Shown piece by piece: positions 1-12,071 of a stretch of DNA of 64,000 nt. The stretch's first letter is position 1. Every line of letters begins with the position of its first letter. Both the position numbers and the translations under genes were made by a program. Source of the stretch: Selaginella moellendorffii (Eukaryota > Streptophyta > Lycopodiopsida > Selaginellales > Selaginellaceae); contig NW_003314294.1 of NCBI RefSeq assembly GCF_000143415.4, forward strand, positions 1,168,013-1,232,012, written 5' to 3'. The notes below the pieces were generated by a model. That model worked only from the letters and a program-made list of their open reading frames with translations. It did no database searches and was not told the origin of the DNA.

Positions 1-523
1 GAATGGAGGAACTTTATCTCGTGCTTCGGTGAGCGTGGGACCAAACGGCACGGTGATAGGAGCGTCCAAGCGCAGGATAAACATTCGTGGCACGAGAGTA
101 AGCTGGCAGAAACTCTTTTTTTGGTCACTTTTCTAACGTAACGCTTGCTCTGGTGTCTTTGCAGTACTCGCTGCCTCTGCCGAAGGGCGGCAGGGAAGGC
201 GCTGCTCAAAATCCCATTTTGAGAGAGGATCAGTTGCCTCACAGGATCCTCCATCCCAAGAAATCGTCAAAAGCACCAGATGATGTAAGTCTCTAGCCAG
301 ATCGATCTGGTTTTGTCTTTCTGATAGCGGTGAGTGAACTAAACATCGTTGCTGGCTTTTTCTACAGGATCTGGACTACATCTCTTCCTTTGACGACGTG
401 CTCCGGCCCAGGGGCAAAGAATCCTTCCAAAGCTCCGCAGCATCAATGAGAAATCTGGCCTCCCAGTTCTCCGGACGAAGGAATCCAAACGATTTGCACT
501 ACTCGAAGCACCGACGTCGATGA
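1..523 (+). CDS. 3' end of an unrecognised protein gene (three exons seen)
   Basis: Three exons read in one phase-0 frame: about 2-97, 165-284 and 368-523, joined by GT-AG introns (98-164, 285-367) and ending with TGA at 521-523. The visible C-terminal part is about 124 residues. It is rich in Arg, Lys, Ser and Gly, ends in a basic HRRR tail and has no motif I recognise. The 5' part of the gene lies outside the window. Exon calls rest on GTAAGC/GTAAGT donors, TTTGCAG/TCTACAG acceptors and continuous open frame across both junctions. Function unknown. Confidence 0.6.
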
Positions 524-817
524 AAAGAGAAAGAAGAAGAAGAGATGGAAAAAAAAAACTTTTTCTCCTTTCTTTGTCGAGGTTTGGTCGTTTGTATCAG
601 ACAGTTATGATTTCTGTTAACGCCAACGGTCTTGACAGGTGGACGGTAGAGATCTCGCCGCGTGGGTGGCGGAGCTCGTTGGAAATGTGACTAGGCAGTG
701 AAGGAAGGGAGCGTTCTTTTTAGGGTTCTTCCTTGACGGCCACGCAATCCACGCGAGCGCGATGGCGGGCGACGCCATCTCGCTCTAGCATCCAGGGGGG
801 TCCATCTTTTGGATCCA

Positions 818-2495
818 ATGTCGAGGAAGCAGCGGGATCCAGAGTCGCGGCAAAAAGACAGTGGCAGCTACTGCTGGAATTGGAAGAAGTGCAGCGCAGT
901 CGCCTCTCCAGCTCTCGCCATCGCATTCGCCTGCTCCCTCGTCTATCTCCTCGTCCTGATCTTCGCAAGAAAGCCCTCTTGCCTCTTACATTCTTCCCGT
1001 TCCTCTTCTTTCTCCTCCTCCATCGCTTCTTCCACTTCCTCCTCTTTGCCCAAGCCCACTACTTTCTCCTTCGTGGACGTGGAGACTAGGCCAATCGAGG
1101 ACGAAGACGACGATGATAGCAGCGATCCAGCGGGCAAAATGGCGAGCTTGGGAAACATCGTGTTTGGGATCGCCGCCACTGCCCGGCTATGGGATCGGCG
1201 TAAATCCTACGTCAAGCTCTGGTGGCGGCCCAACGAGATGCGCGGATTCGTGTGGTTGGACGAGGCGATCCAGAACTACTCGAGCGGCGCCCTCCCGCCT
1301 TCCAGGATTTCGGGCAGCACTGCGGGGTTTCGCTACACGCACCGCGGCGGGCGGCGGGCGGCCATCCGGATATCGCGCATCGTGTCGGAGACATTCCGTG
1401 TCGGGTTGCCGGATGTCCACTGGTTCGTCATGGGCGATGATGACACGATCTTTGTCCCGGACAACCTGGTCAAGGTGCTGGCCAAGTATGATCATCGCAA
1501 GTTCTACTACATTGGCGCCAGCTCCGAGAGCCACCACCAGAATCTCATGTTCTCCTACGGCATGGCGTATGGCGGCGGGGGATTTGCTATAAGCTATGCT
1601 CTCGCCAGCGCTCTCGAGCAGCGCCACGACGAGTGCCTGGAGCGGTATCCTTTTCTCTACGGCAGCGACGATCGCATCCACGCTTGTATGTCGGAGCTCG
1701 GCGTTCCACTGACGAAGGAGCTCGGCTTCCACCAGGTAAAAATCCGATTTTTAGTTCAAGGATCTTGTTTTGATCTCCTCCTCTTGCAGCTGGATGTCCA
1801 TGGCGATGTCTCGGGACTGCTCTCGGCTCATCCGATCGCTCCCTTCATAAGCATGCATCACCTGGACGTCATCCATCCCATTTTTCCAGGCGTGGGCCAG
1901 GCAGCGGCGCTTCGCCACCTCTCCAAGGCGGTCGACATCGACCCGGCCGGGATCTTCCAGCAGTCGATATGCTACGACCGCCAACGCTCCTGGTCGATCT
2001 CGGTCTCGTTTGGCTACATGGTGAAAGTGATCCGAGGCGGCCTCAAAGCTCCCAGGGACTTGGAGACCCCGACCCGGACGTTCATGAGCTGGAACCGGAG
2101 ATTCGACGAGGACGGCTATTCTTTTACGAGCTTGCCTCCTCCAAAGTCGCCCTGCGACGTTCCGCTCGTCTTCCACATGAAGGAGGTGGCGTACGCGAGC
2201 CGAGATGGGATGAGCGTGAGTAACTACACTCAGACAAGGACGAAGAAGCACGGCGGTGACTGCCCTTCCAAGTCGGCCGAGGAACTCCGGTGGATTCAAG
2301 TCCTCAAGGAGCGCACCAAGGATTCCTGGTTTGTGGTAATTGAAGTTTGTGCTCTCCCACTTTCTATCTCTTTCTCACGGAAAGCGTTTTCGTGTATAGG
2401 CTCCGAGAAGACAGTGTTGCCAGATCATGAGTGTCGCCTCGCACAGCATGCGGCTACTGGTAAGAGACTGTAGAGACGGAGAACTCATCCTTTGA
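818..2495 (+). CDS. DUF604 fringe-like glycosyltransferase (GT31-type), type II membrane protein
   Basis: Three exons: 818-1735, 1790-2335 and 2400-2495, about 519 residues. The ATG at 818 is the first in frame; the frame upstream opens only with a TTG. Residues about 30-50 form one hydrophobic anchor followed by a Ser-rich stem, as in Golgi type II glycosyltransferases. The catalytic region has the DDD motif in WFVMGDDDT, the GGGGFAISYAL segment and the family C-terminal signature APRRQCC, which appears only after removing intron 2. Intron 1 (54 bp) has no stop and keeps frame. Its removal gives GFHQ-LDV, matching the uninterrupted GFHQFDV of the broken paralogue at 5.3-6.4 kb. By family this is a Golgi glycosyltransferase of unknown acceptor. 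The family call is firm, the substrate unknown. Confidence 0.9.
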
Positions 2496-2957
2496 CAAGT
2501 TCAAGATCTTTCGAAGCTCTGGCTGCTCTCACTGTTCGAGAATGTGATCACGTCGGCCGCTGCTCAACGACACCATAGACACCACAGGGCTTTCCTGTCT
2601 GGAAAGCCCAGTGATCGTGGTTCGTTGCGAGAAGCTCGAATCAGGGGAGGAAACGTAGCGAACCTCTCGCGAGAGCAGCCAGACGCTATTTCTTTTGGAC
2701 GAGCCTCCATATCATTTCCCTCATTCGCCTCCACACGAGGGTTAACTTCGGAGAAAAGATTGATAAATTTCGAACTTAACATCTAGAACAAAATGTTTAT
2801 AATTAGTTTAGAGAAATAACTAATAATTTACTAAAGTTATAAACTTCCATAATTAACTCTTATTTATTTTCAATTAATATATTACTTCTTAATCATCACG
2901 GAAATATTCTAGGCATGATTTAAAAATATCAAATTCCATTGCCAATGTAATCTTAGA
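2496..2957. other. Intergenic, AT-rich, no gene seen
   Basis: The first part is the probable 3' UTR of the DUF604 gene. From about 2,740 it becomes strongly AT-rich. No conserved reading frame or repeat was recognised. Confidence 0.5.
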
Positions 2958-4639
2958 TTAAACTGATATAATGTTGACTATTTGAGACATACACGAAACT
3001 CTTCTCTCGAGCACACGAGCGGTCCTGTCCATCTCTCCCAATTCACACAGCTTCTCTATCAGCTTGACAAAGGCTGGATTCGGCCCACCGCTTGAGTAAC
3101 TTGGAGCATCACCATGAACGCGTGCTCGATCTGTCCAGCGCTGCAAAGCCCCTGGATCAAAACGCTGTAAGTGGTCGAGTCCGGAAGGCTGCCCTCGGCG
3201 ATCATCTCTCCGCCTTGTCCATCCTGCCGAGCTTGCAAAACCCCTCCACAAGGCTGTTGTAAGTCGCAGTGTTTGCTCGGCACCCCTCCTCCGCCATCAC
3301 CGTGAGAATCTGGAAGCCAGATCCATCTCACCGGTTTTGCAAAGTCCGCGACGTAGGCATTGCACACTAGGAGATTGGGAGTGTAGCCACATACCACCAG
3401 CTGCTCCAGGAACGCTCGAGCTTCCACCATTCTCCCAATCTCCCCATCCCCGCAAACTTCTGGACCATGATGCTGTTAAGTCACGAAGTTTGGCTTGCAC
3501 TTGCTGCGCGCCAACGTTTCCAGGAGCTTGGCGGCGCTGTCCATCTGATCGGTGTTGCAGAACAGCTCCAGCAGCGCGTTGAAGGTGACGATGGTTGGGC
3601 AGAATCCCATCTCCGATGCCGAGCGCTTCCTCGGGCCGTGCCGCCTTGCAGAAGGCGTGGAGGATCAAGTTGAGCGTCAGAATGTTGGGCTCGATGTTCC
3701 TGAGAAGCATTGTCTCCATCACCTTGCATGCCTCGTCCGGCCTCCCGCATTTGCAGAGAAACTCCACCACCGGATTGAAAGTCACAGCCGTCAGAGCAAA
3801 ACCAGCGCTCTCATGAGCTCGAAAGCCTCCTCGAGCAGGCCAGCTTTGCCAAGGCCCGTGGCCATCGCGTTGTAAGTCACCCGGTATGGGGCCACGCCTC
3901 GCTTGGCCATGGCCTGGAGCTCTTCACGGGCCTCCTGGATCCTCCCGGAGCTACACAGCGCATCGATGAGTGTAGGAGACGCTGTTGGGCTTGCAACCCA
4001 TCTCTTGGCCTCGTCCACAAGCCCAGCCTCTGGAGAAACCTGAGGTTGTGGAGAACGACCAAGCTCCCAGGGCTCATCCCTGTACCCTTAAACTCCTCCA
4101 CAAGCCACTTTGCCTTGTGAACTCCCCGGCAAGGCAGTGGCCGTGGACAAGAGTTCCATACGTGAATTCGCTGTGCACGAACTCCTCCAGCATCTATCTC
4201 ACTTGGGGCTTGTAGCAAGCTTCTCTGGTCAGCCACTGGAAGAACGCGAGTGCAGTGTCTGGATCTTTCGTTTTTTGCAAGATCTTGCACACTGCAATGT
4301 GGCTGGAGTAAAGGCCCTAGAATGCAGCAAGACTCTCCACCAGAATCCCTTCTGGAAGCCTCGATTCCAGAAGCTTGCAAATCTCTGTCACGATTCCTCG
4401 TCCAGTGCCGCAATGTTGACTGGAGGATCGAGCTCGTCAGGCTGCGTCTTCCTCCTGTATTGAGATTTCTTACCTGGCCCCTGGCATGAAAATATTTGCT
4501 CCTTGGCAGCAGTGGCACTGGCATTCTTCCGGAAGCTCACATTTTGCCGGACGGCCTGCGCGCTGCAAGAAATCGGAGCCAAAGATGTCGAGGATGAGCT
4601 CGCGATCGCCACCGGAATGGCGCCGGCTAGCAGCGCCAT
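2958..4639 (-). pseudogene. Broken P-class pentatricopeptide repeat (PPR) gene
   Basis: On the minus strand an ATG at 4639 opens a frame starting MALLAGAIPVAIASSSS, Ser/Ala-rich like an organellar targeting peptide. PPR units follow but are scattered over all three frames: DPDTALAFFQWL (about 4,215-4,255), LVEEFKGTGMSPGSLVVLHN, the repeat-like 3791-4018 segment with RGVAPYRVTYNAMATGLGKAG, NPVVEFLCKCGRPDEACKVM (3,700-3,780), TTYSVLIQGLCSAGQIEHA near 3,150, and a last piece ending at 2958. At least five frame changes are needed, so no normal protein can be made from one frame. Intact PPR proteins bind organellar RNA. The family call is secure. Decay is more likely than assembly error because ABCF4 and NRPC2 in the same window are intact, though error is not excluded. 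Confidence 0.75.
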
Positions 4640-4687
4640 GGCACATTCCTCGCTAGGTTCTTCCCTGGCTAGGGTTTTCGGGATCGC

Positions 4688-5173
4688 ATGGCGGCATTTG
4701 TCTGTTCTTCCCCAATCCTGCTCTACAATCCCCCGATTCGTCCACACCAGCGATCCAGCATCGTCACGAGAACCTTACGAACCGATGGCGCCAATAGCAG
4801 CAACGGATTCAGCGAGGATCCAGTGAGCGGCAATAATCCCATCTCCACTCGTCTCGGGCAGCTACTGGAAGCGAGAAGGATCGATCTGCTGGAGCGATTC
4901 CGGGAGATCCGACGCAATTTGCCGCTCAAAGTGTTCTTGCTGCTGCTGGGATTCTACTCGGCCAACGCCCTGGCCACGGTGCTGGGGCAAACAGGGGACT
5001 GGGACATGCTGGTGGCCGCGATCATCGTGGCTGTGATCGAAGGCATTGGATTTCTCATGTATAAGATGCCGCCCGTGACGGAGAAGCTGCGATTCCTGGT
5101 GAGAATGCTCAATTACTGGAAAGCCGGCCTCTCCTTTGGCCTCTTCGTCGATGCATTCAAGGTTGGAAGCTAA
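4688..5173 (+). CDS. Ycf20-like (DUF565) chloroplast membrane protein
   Basis: Single exon, 161 residues, true ATG at 4688. Residues 1-45 are Ser/Arg-rich with few acids, as in a chloroplast transit peptide. The mature part carries the Ycf20 core: [20 protein letters not shown], then hydrophobic segments at about residues 80-100 and 105-125 with [19 protein letters not shown] between them, and a closing [14 protein letters not shown]. The family is encoded in algal plastids and cyanobacteria and in plant nuclei; a land-plant member has been linked to non-photochemical quenching. The ATG lies only 48 bp from the start of the divergent broken PPR gene, so the two probably shared a promoter. Confidence 0.85.
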   Translation: MAAFVCSSPILLYNPPIRPHQRSSIVTRTLRTDGANSSNGFSEDPVSGNNPISTRLGQLLEARRIDLLERFREIRRNLPLKVFLLLLGFYSANALATVLGQTGDWDMLVAAIIVAVIEGIGFLMYKMPPVTEKLRFLVRMLNYWKAGLSFGLFVDAFKVGS

Positions 5174-5269
5174 GAACCCTAAAAACAGAGGGGTACTTCC
5201 TGGAATTCGAACCGGTGACCTTTGTGCTATTTATATTAATAGCAAACTCCAGTAACCAAGAAAGATGGG

Positions 5270-6436
5270 ATGATCGTTCTCCTTGTTCTAGCGTATGGAG
5301 TTCTTCTTTTGTACGCTGTGACCGTCCATCTCACCGTGAGGCACTACGTGAATTTCAACTCAAGAGCACGATCGCATACGATCAAACAAGACGTGGATCG
5401 CGATTTTGGAGCTACCAATCTCACGAACATTGTGTTTGGGATCAGCTCCAACGCCGCGATGTGGGATTTGCGCAAAGAACTCGTCAAGGCATGGTGGAGG
5501 CCGGAGGATCGAATGAGAGGCTTCGTTTGGCTGGACGAAACAGTGAATTTCACTCTAGCAGACCAGGACACGCTACCCGAGGTCAAAGTTTCCAGTGACA
5601 CCTCCAAGTTTCGATACACGTATGGAAGATCACCATCGAATAGAGGGACCACATCCGAATAGCGAGGATTGTCTCGGAGATGTTTCGTCTAGGGCTCGCT
5701 GGTTCGTCATGGGCGACGATGATACGGTGTTTGTCCCCGGAAACTTGGCCAAAGTTCTCGCAAAGTACGACCACCGGCAGCCGTACTACATTGGATCAAT
5801 CTCCGAGAGCCACTTCCAAAATGTGGATGGATTCTCGACAAACATGACGGAGGCGCCGGATTCGCGATAAGCTACGCGCTCGAGGAGCTTGACAAGGTCT
5901 TGGACGATTGCCTGGAGAGATACCATGGATTGTATAGTGCGGACGCTCGGATCCACGCCTGTGTGGCGGAATTGGGCGTGCCGCTCAAGGTGGAGCGTGG
6001 ATTCCACCAGTTTGACGTGCTGGACGACGCCTCTGGATTGCTCTCCTCGCACCCTTTGACGCCGCTCGTTTCGCTCCACCACATCGAGCTCCTGTATCCA
6101 TTCTTCCCAAGGATGGGGAGGATCGAGAGCGTCAAGCATCTGGTCGGGAGCGCGCAGGTGGATCCCATGGGCTTGCTCCAGCAATCCTTCTGCTACGATC
6201 CCGATCGGGACTGGACGATCAAAGTGTCTTGGGTAGAGAAGGATTTGGAGCTTCCCGTGAGAACATTCTCTGGGTGGCACGGCGACCGTGATCGCGTGGG
6301 AATCGCCTTCACGACGAGAGAGAACCCGTGTGACCGGCCGGTCAACGGGGCTGGAAGGCGGGAAGTCAAGCAGCATCTATGCGCGGGAAGAGAGGACGGT
6401 GAAAGTGTTTACGCTCGGAGAAGGATTTATCCATAG
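5270..6436 (+). pseudogene. Second DUF604 glycosyltransferase copy, frameshifted and lacking the family intron
   Basis: Starts at a real ATG (MIVLLVLAYGVLLLYAV, a membrane anchor) and follows the 818-2495 gene through TNIVFGISSNAAMWDLRKEL and MRGFVWLDE. It then breaks. Between about 5,630 and 5,700 the IRIARIVSEMF stretch sits in another frame from WFVMGDDDT. At about 5,840 GGAGFAISYAL is again out of frame. A third frame runs through HACVAELGVPLKVE and GFHQFDVLDDASGLL to 6436. The position of the 54-bp intron of the upstream copy is uninterrupted here, and the APRRQCC end is missing. Loss of the intron fits a retrocopy or an intron-loss paralogue; no poly(A) tract is visible. Not expected to be functional. 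Confidence 0.8.
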
Positions 6437-6819
6437 TGAAAGCTACGGATAGAGGTAAAGTTAACTTTACTTTTTAATCCCCAGTAAAGTTTAGTTTTAC
6501 CAGGCACCTAGGAGGCAACTCTGTACCATACACAAGCACGGGACAACAATGGAGTTGGGAGTAGAGAATTGATATTTTGGAATGCAACGGAGGTTCTAGC
6601 GCTATGGATTTTGATATTGAAGTTTCGCGCGATTGATCGCTGGTAGGGAGGGTAAGAGCACAATCTATCACTGGTAGGGAGGGGATTTATAGGCGATGGA
6701 TCGCTTAGCCACACTGCTTGGATCCCCTTGCCACAATGTTTCTAGATCTCAACTACTTTTGACAAGTTTTTTTCTTTTTGAATCTTAGGTTTACTAAAAT
6801 GTTTAAAGCTGCCACTTAG
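6437..6819. other. Intergenic, no gene seen
   Basis: Contains a small repeat of TCRCTGGTAGGGAGGG around 6,637-6,683. No supported coding sequence. The region may hold the unseen first exon of the next gene. Confidence 0.4.
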
Positions 6820-9240
6820 GAGGTGGATGGGGAAGTTGAACGGCAGATTGCTGTGGTTGAGCGCCGAATTAGTGCGGTTGAGGGGCAACTCGAGCAACCA
6901 AATGATCCCGAGAAGGAGAAGCAGCTGTTCGAAAAGGAGAAGCAGCTGCGCAAGGAGAAGCAGCAGCTGCGCGACAAGGAGCTCCTCTTATTGAGGTCCA
7001 AGAGGAAGTCCCAGGGTAAGATGCTACTTCCTTTGTTGGATGTTTCCTTTGCCCTGCACTTGTCTCACTTGTCCATTGGCTATGGCTGCAGCCATGGCGG
7101 ATCATTTGATTGCGGCTTGTGGCGCTGTAGTTTCTTGAACAGCACCTTGTTGTGGTTGGCTGTTTTGTCTTAAGCTGGAGTCTGTGTACACAGATTGTCA
7201 TTCTTTACTGTGCTGCCTGCATGCGTTGTAACCGGTTTCTTGGTTTTGCTTACAGAAACAGACGTTCATGTTCATAAGCGGCTTCGTCCTAGCATGCCTT
7301 TCCTGGTACCGAGAAATTTTTCACATGCGCTTCCTTTCAAGGGGAGAGACACAGAAATGGCTACAGTTGTAGGGCATGTGGATAAGTATTACAACTCCAT
7401 TTGCTTTGCAAGTGGGGTTATCCAGCATGCTAGCATGCTGTTTGTAATATTTGAAGGCCTTAGTGGAGTTGGAAAAACTAGATGCTTGATGGAGATTCAC
7501 AGGAATGTGGAGGGCTATTTATGAAGCGACACAAAGCTCAAGGAACTGTATTTGGCTAAGATGGTCACCCAACTCTTTATCAACTTCAATTGCACTACTG
7601 TAGCAAGCCACATTATGTCACTCCCTTCTTTGCAAAAGCTGTGAAAGACAAGGGTGGAAGAGTAGTAGGCAACATGTTTATGAGGGCATGTTTACTAGCA
7701 GAGGGTATCTTTGGTCAGGCTTTTGTGGAACTGGATGATCGAACTCAACAATGGATACTGTATGGCAAAGAGCCCATGACTGTATTGGCAAATATCATCA
7801 GGGTGGCACTTGGGTTGCCGCTGTGCCAGCGGATTTTCGTGTACCTTTTGATGGATGACCTGCATGCCGTAACTAAAGACATGAGCGCGGAAACAGCATG
7901 CTCATTCGTGCATGGAATGTGGGATTACCTTGGCACCTTCATGTCCAATGACTTTGGACCGGCTCCATATCAAACTTGCCAAATGGTGATACTGCCGGTT
8001 GCCGCTGCCACTTTGGTGCCATCCTGTGGATGCTTTGGCCTGTCAGACTGGCTGGCCTGCCAGATCAAACTAGAGCCCCTCAGTGAGGTCTCAGCAATAG
8101 ACGTTCTGAAGGAGGCAATACAGACTAGTCGGCTCACCGAATGCCTGCCAGTCATCCGCAACATTATACGCGATGTGAGCTACCTGCCCCGGCTCTTGCA
8201 GTATATATATGAAGCTTGGAAGCTAAGACCCGACTTGGATAGCACAGACTTGCGTGATCTTGATGGCCACTTACGCAGATGTTTGGAGTTGAAGCTGAGC
8301 ATGTGGACGCACGAGATCCTGGCAATAAGCAATACCAATGCAGTGAGACGAATGGTGAGGTTGTGCTTGACGGGCGACGCCACAGACATGGGGTTTATGG
8401 AGACAAAGGAGTGCACGTATGGCTACGTTACCTGGAAGCGGTGTGGAAGCAGCGGATATACATTCCATTCGCCAGGCTTGTTGCTGGTAGGGCTTGCCAA
8501 GGAACTGAGGGTGCATCGATATCTCATTCTTTCGGATATTAGCACGTTGGCTGCCTCTTTTGGACATGATTCACACACGAATGAGGCTTCATGCAGGAAG
8601 TGAATGCCTTCTTTCAGATATCTTCCACAGAGCATGTGGCTCGAATAAGGCAATGACAGTGAAGATGCAGATCGCATCTAAGATCGTTTTTAGGGAGGAA
8701 GCTGCACAGTTTTACATGTCGAACAGGAGTAAAAACGGCTTCAAGCACTTGGGTGATGAAGGCATGGTGCTCCAATGTGGTACTGACTTTTGGCGTCCAT
8801 TTGGCAACAGTGAACAATCTGTGATTACAAAAATGTACACGAACTCTTTGGGCATTGACATGAGGGTGTTTGCAAGACATGGAGGTACGCTTTTGCAACA
8901 TGATGGGGCTGATTTTGTTTCTTTTGCAGACAGCGAAATTGAAATATGGGCCCAGGCGAAAGGCAGGACGTCCCCTCTAGGCTAGAGCTAAGTAATTGAG
9001 TGCATTAAAGCGTGCTTCCAAGAATGTTTCAACCTCGAATCAGGTGTGAAGAAGTTTTGTGTGGTCTTTAGTCTGCACAGTTTCACATTTGAGAAAGTGG
9101 ATCTCTATACTCTTTTCAAGGTAAGCCAGGCTTCATTTCTGTTATGAAACTAACTATTGACCTTCAGGAGGAGGGGATCAGAATGGGAGACACAGCCAAG
9201 TTCAGCAAGATGTATGAACACACTCTCCTCGTTGATTGAA
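6820..9240 (+). pseudogene. Crinkler-like gene: coiled coil, P-loop NTPase and REase-like C-terminus, decayed
   Basis: The coding frame opens without ATG directly after a 3' splice-like CACTTAG (6819), so a first exon is missing or unseen. Exon 6820-7015 encodes a Lys/Glu coiled coil (KEKQLFEKEKQLRKEKQQLR). A GTAAG intron (7016-7255) splices in frame into a P-loop segment with Walker A GLSGVGKT at about 7,455-7,480; this frame stops at 7524. A second frame (about 7,560-8,603) carries Walker B-like FVYLLMDDLH and a winged-helix-like tail. A third (about 8,560-8,985) has GADFVSFADSEIEIWAQAKG, which resembles the D...E-x-K core of PD-(D/E)XK nucleases. Remnants continue to about 9,240. This domain order matches the Crinkler (CRN/CR) NTPase-REase proteins known from oomycetes, fungi and some plants. 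The family call is inference; the frame breaks are observed. Confidence 0.5.
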
Positions 9241-12071
9241 CTGGCTTGAATGTTTTCATGCCGGATGTCATGCAGCGACACTATAATTATTAAGACTACA
9301 AGGAGCATCATTTTATTCCACCGGAGAAAACAGAAGGGTTAAAGGAATCTTGTGATTTAGAGAGTTTTGAATCATAGTTTGTAAGTTCTTTGACTTTATC
9401 CTTTTATTATTATTTTCCTTCCGATTAAAAGGTGGTTGTTGATCGTTTGTGCCAAAGATTTTGTTCTCCTTGGCTTCTTATGTTCTTGTCCATGGACCAT
9501 ACACTATAGTCGTTGTCTTCATCATAGTTTACAGATTTTCAAAGGAGAAAGAAAAATCTAAACTAGTTAGTCACAGCTCTTGATCATGAGCTGCATTCCC
9601 AACCCTGGCTTGAGGGCAATGGAAGAAACTGGCTAGTGTTTATAGTGGGGCAAGAGACCCAAGTGATAATGCTAGAGAATCATGGCTAAAATAAGCTTGG
9701 CCTCCAGCTTGAGTAGTGATCCTTGGATTATTTTTCTTGTATCTCACTAGGTGAGAGGGTGTCCATGAACAATTTTATGAGGTGTGAGTGTATGGAATAT
9801 GAAAATGAAATACATCTTAGAGAAAGAATGACTTTTAGCCTAAGAATTTAAATTTTCAAGACTCAACTAACATCCTTTTACTTACAACTTTATATGGGTT
9901 TACACTAACATAAATTTTCATGACCTAATAGTATGCCTAACATCAAACTTCATGATATATTTCTAACATCTAACACCAACATCTGCAAAATGCAAATGAA
10001 TACCCAAAATTTAATCACGAATATTATATCTTTGGATATCTATATTGCACTAACACTTTTCTTGAGTCACCTTCAAGATTCAATTTAATGCTAAAATACT
10101 AACAAGAAAAATGACATGAAAATCAATTAGTTTTCATATCTTATACATCTTTGATCTCTGAAAGGAAAATTGTGTTGTTTCATTAATTTTTCACAATTGT
10201 TGAAGTTTTTTTTCAGTGTTAGGGAAATCTTTCTTGAGTTTGTTAAGTCTTGAGTGTTAAGAATTTTTCTTAAGTATCAAGAAATTTTTATGATTGTTGA
10301 AACCTTTGAATCTTCATCCTGAATTTGGTTGTAATTCCTTCAAGTTTGTAGAAGAATTATGGAATGATGAAGAGGTAAATGTTTTATTTTGTATATCATC
10401 CCAAACAAAGCAAAAGAAGAAACTTTAGGTGTATGCCTAAGCTTAAGTATTTAAAGATAACTTAGGTGAGAAATAATTAGGAACGGTTATAAAATTATAT
10501 AGTATATAAATAACATTTAAACGTGTTGAAAAACAACCCCTACTCACTATTGTATGTATTTGTATTGAATTAATTATTTTTTCTCTCATCTATAATTGTT
10601 TGTATAAAGTAGAGTTGAGAAATGACATATACTTATTTTTACTCATGCTTTTGGGGTTCGAGGCTAAATTCTTTTCTTCTCATTCTTCTTCTCTTTTTCT
10701 ATGTTCTTGTCTTTGTTTGTTTAGCACTATTTTCCAAGTAGGGGCAAGAATGCAAGTATAGGCAGAAAAAGCTATACTCACTTTTAGCAACCATAGTGGG
10801 ATGAGCTATCACTTTTTGGCTTGAAAAATAGTCGAAAGAAAATCGTTTGTGAATTCTAAATATGTTTAATAGTAGGAATCACAAGTACATCTCTTCAGTG
10901 ATTGCAAAAACCTTGAGCTTAAACAACATTGAATGAAAGAGCTCTTTATGCGATTGCAATGGTTTAATGCCCAAACAATGCAAGAAAAAATAATTTTTCA
11001 ACTGTTACTAAAGTCAAAGAGCATAGGATGAGTTTGAAATTGGAATTTGGCATATATTGCTAAACAATTCAAATTCAAATTGTTTTGCCATCAATTTCTT
11101 AAAAAAAGTCTAAAAGAAGAAGGAATGAAGTTTGTTTGATGTGGAAAACACGTATATACAAGCAGAAAAATTGAGCACTTGTAACTCTTATTTTTTACTC
11201 CAACTTAAAGAGAGCTAGAGTTAGCCTTAATGAAGAAAAAATTAGGGAATTATTAACCCAAATTTTATGAGGCTTTGATAGAGGCAAAATCACAATTAAA
11301 ACATTGTGATATTTCAAGGCTTTGATTTAAGTTTCTTCAGCTTAGATTACTACTCAGACACGATTTGAGAGTAGACTTATCCTACATTTAAGTCTTTTAT
11401 GCATATTACAAGAGCCTATAAAACTCGAACAAAATTCACAAGTCAAAAATTCAGAAAAAATTATCACAAACTACTCTAACCGTTCAAACCGCTTTAACCA
11501 TTTGAACCGCTTTACATATAGTACACATAAGCAAATTAATTAAAACTTAAAAATTTGTCATACAAGTTTGAGTAAAGACTTGTATTGGCTATAACCACTT
11601 GTTAATGAGCTAAAGAGAAATTTGCCTTGAAAAGTAATTTTTGTTTAGATCTGAAGTAATGTTTTCCACAAATTAGCTATCACATATTTGAAAAGCTATA
11701 TAATGTCATTCCAGAAGCACATTGATCTAAAATAGGTTATCATGTGTTAGACAATTTGACCCTTTTATTGATTTCACAAGACAATTTTACAAATTGGTTT
11801 TCATGCCCCATTCAAAATAGTCCCTAGTATTGATCCAATTTGTCTAAAATTTGCCAAGAGCAATAGACCATTCTTTCTAATTTCATACTTGTAAAGGCAA
11901 GGTTAGTTATAAGTCAAAGGCTAAGACCCATTGTGAAATAGACAAGTTACTCTAGAATTGGTTATATAGTGCATATGGTTTTGACCCTTTATCCTATAGT
12001 GATTTACCATAGGATAACACCATGAAGCGGAATCTAAACCCTCTTTATGCCACATGTCCAAAAGACAGTGG
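9241..12071. other. AT-rich stretch without recognised genes
   Basis: About 2.8 kb of low-GC sequence with stops in every frame and no hallmark of a known transposon protein. Probably old, degraded repeat sequence; nothing more can be supported. Confidence 0.4.

Noticed and set aside
9300-12000. CRISPR-like or tandem repeat array
   Set aside because: Eukaryotic AT-rich DNA with no regular spacing of repeats.
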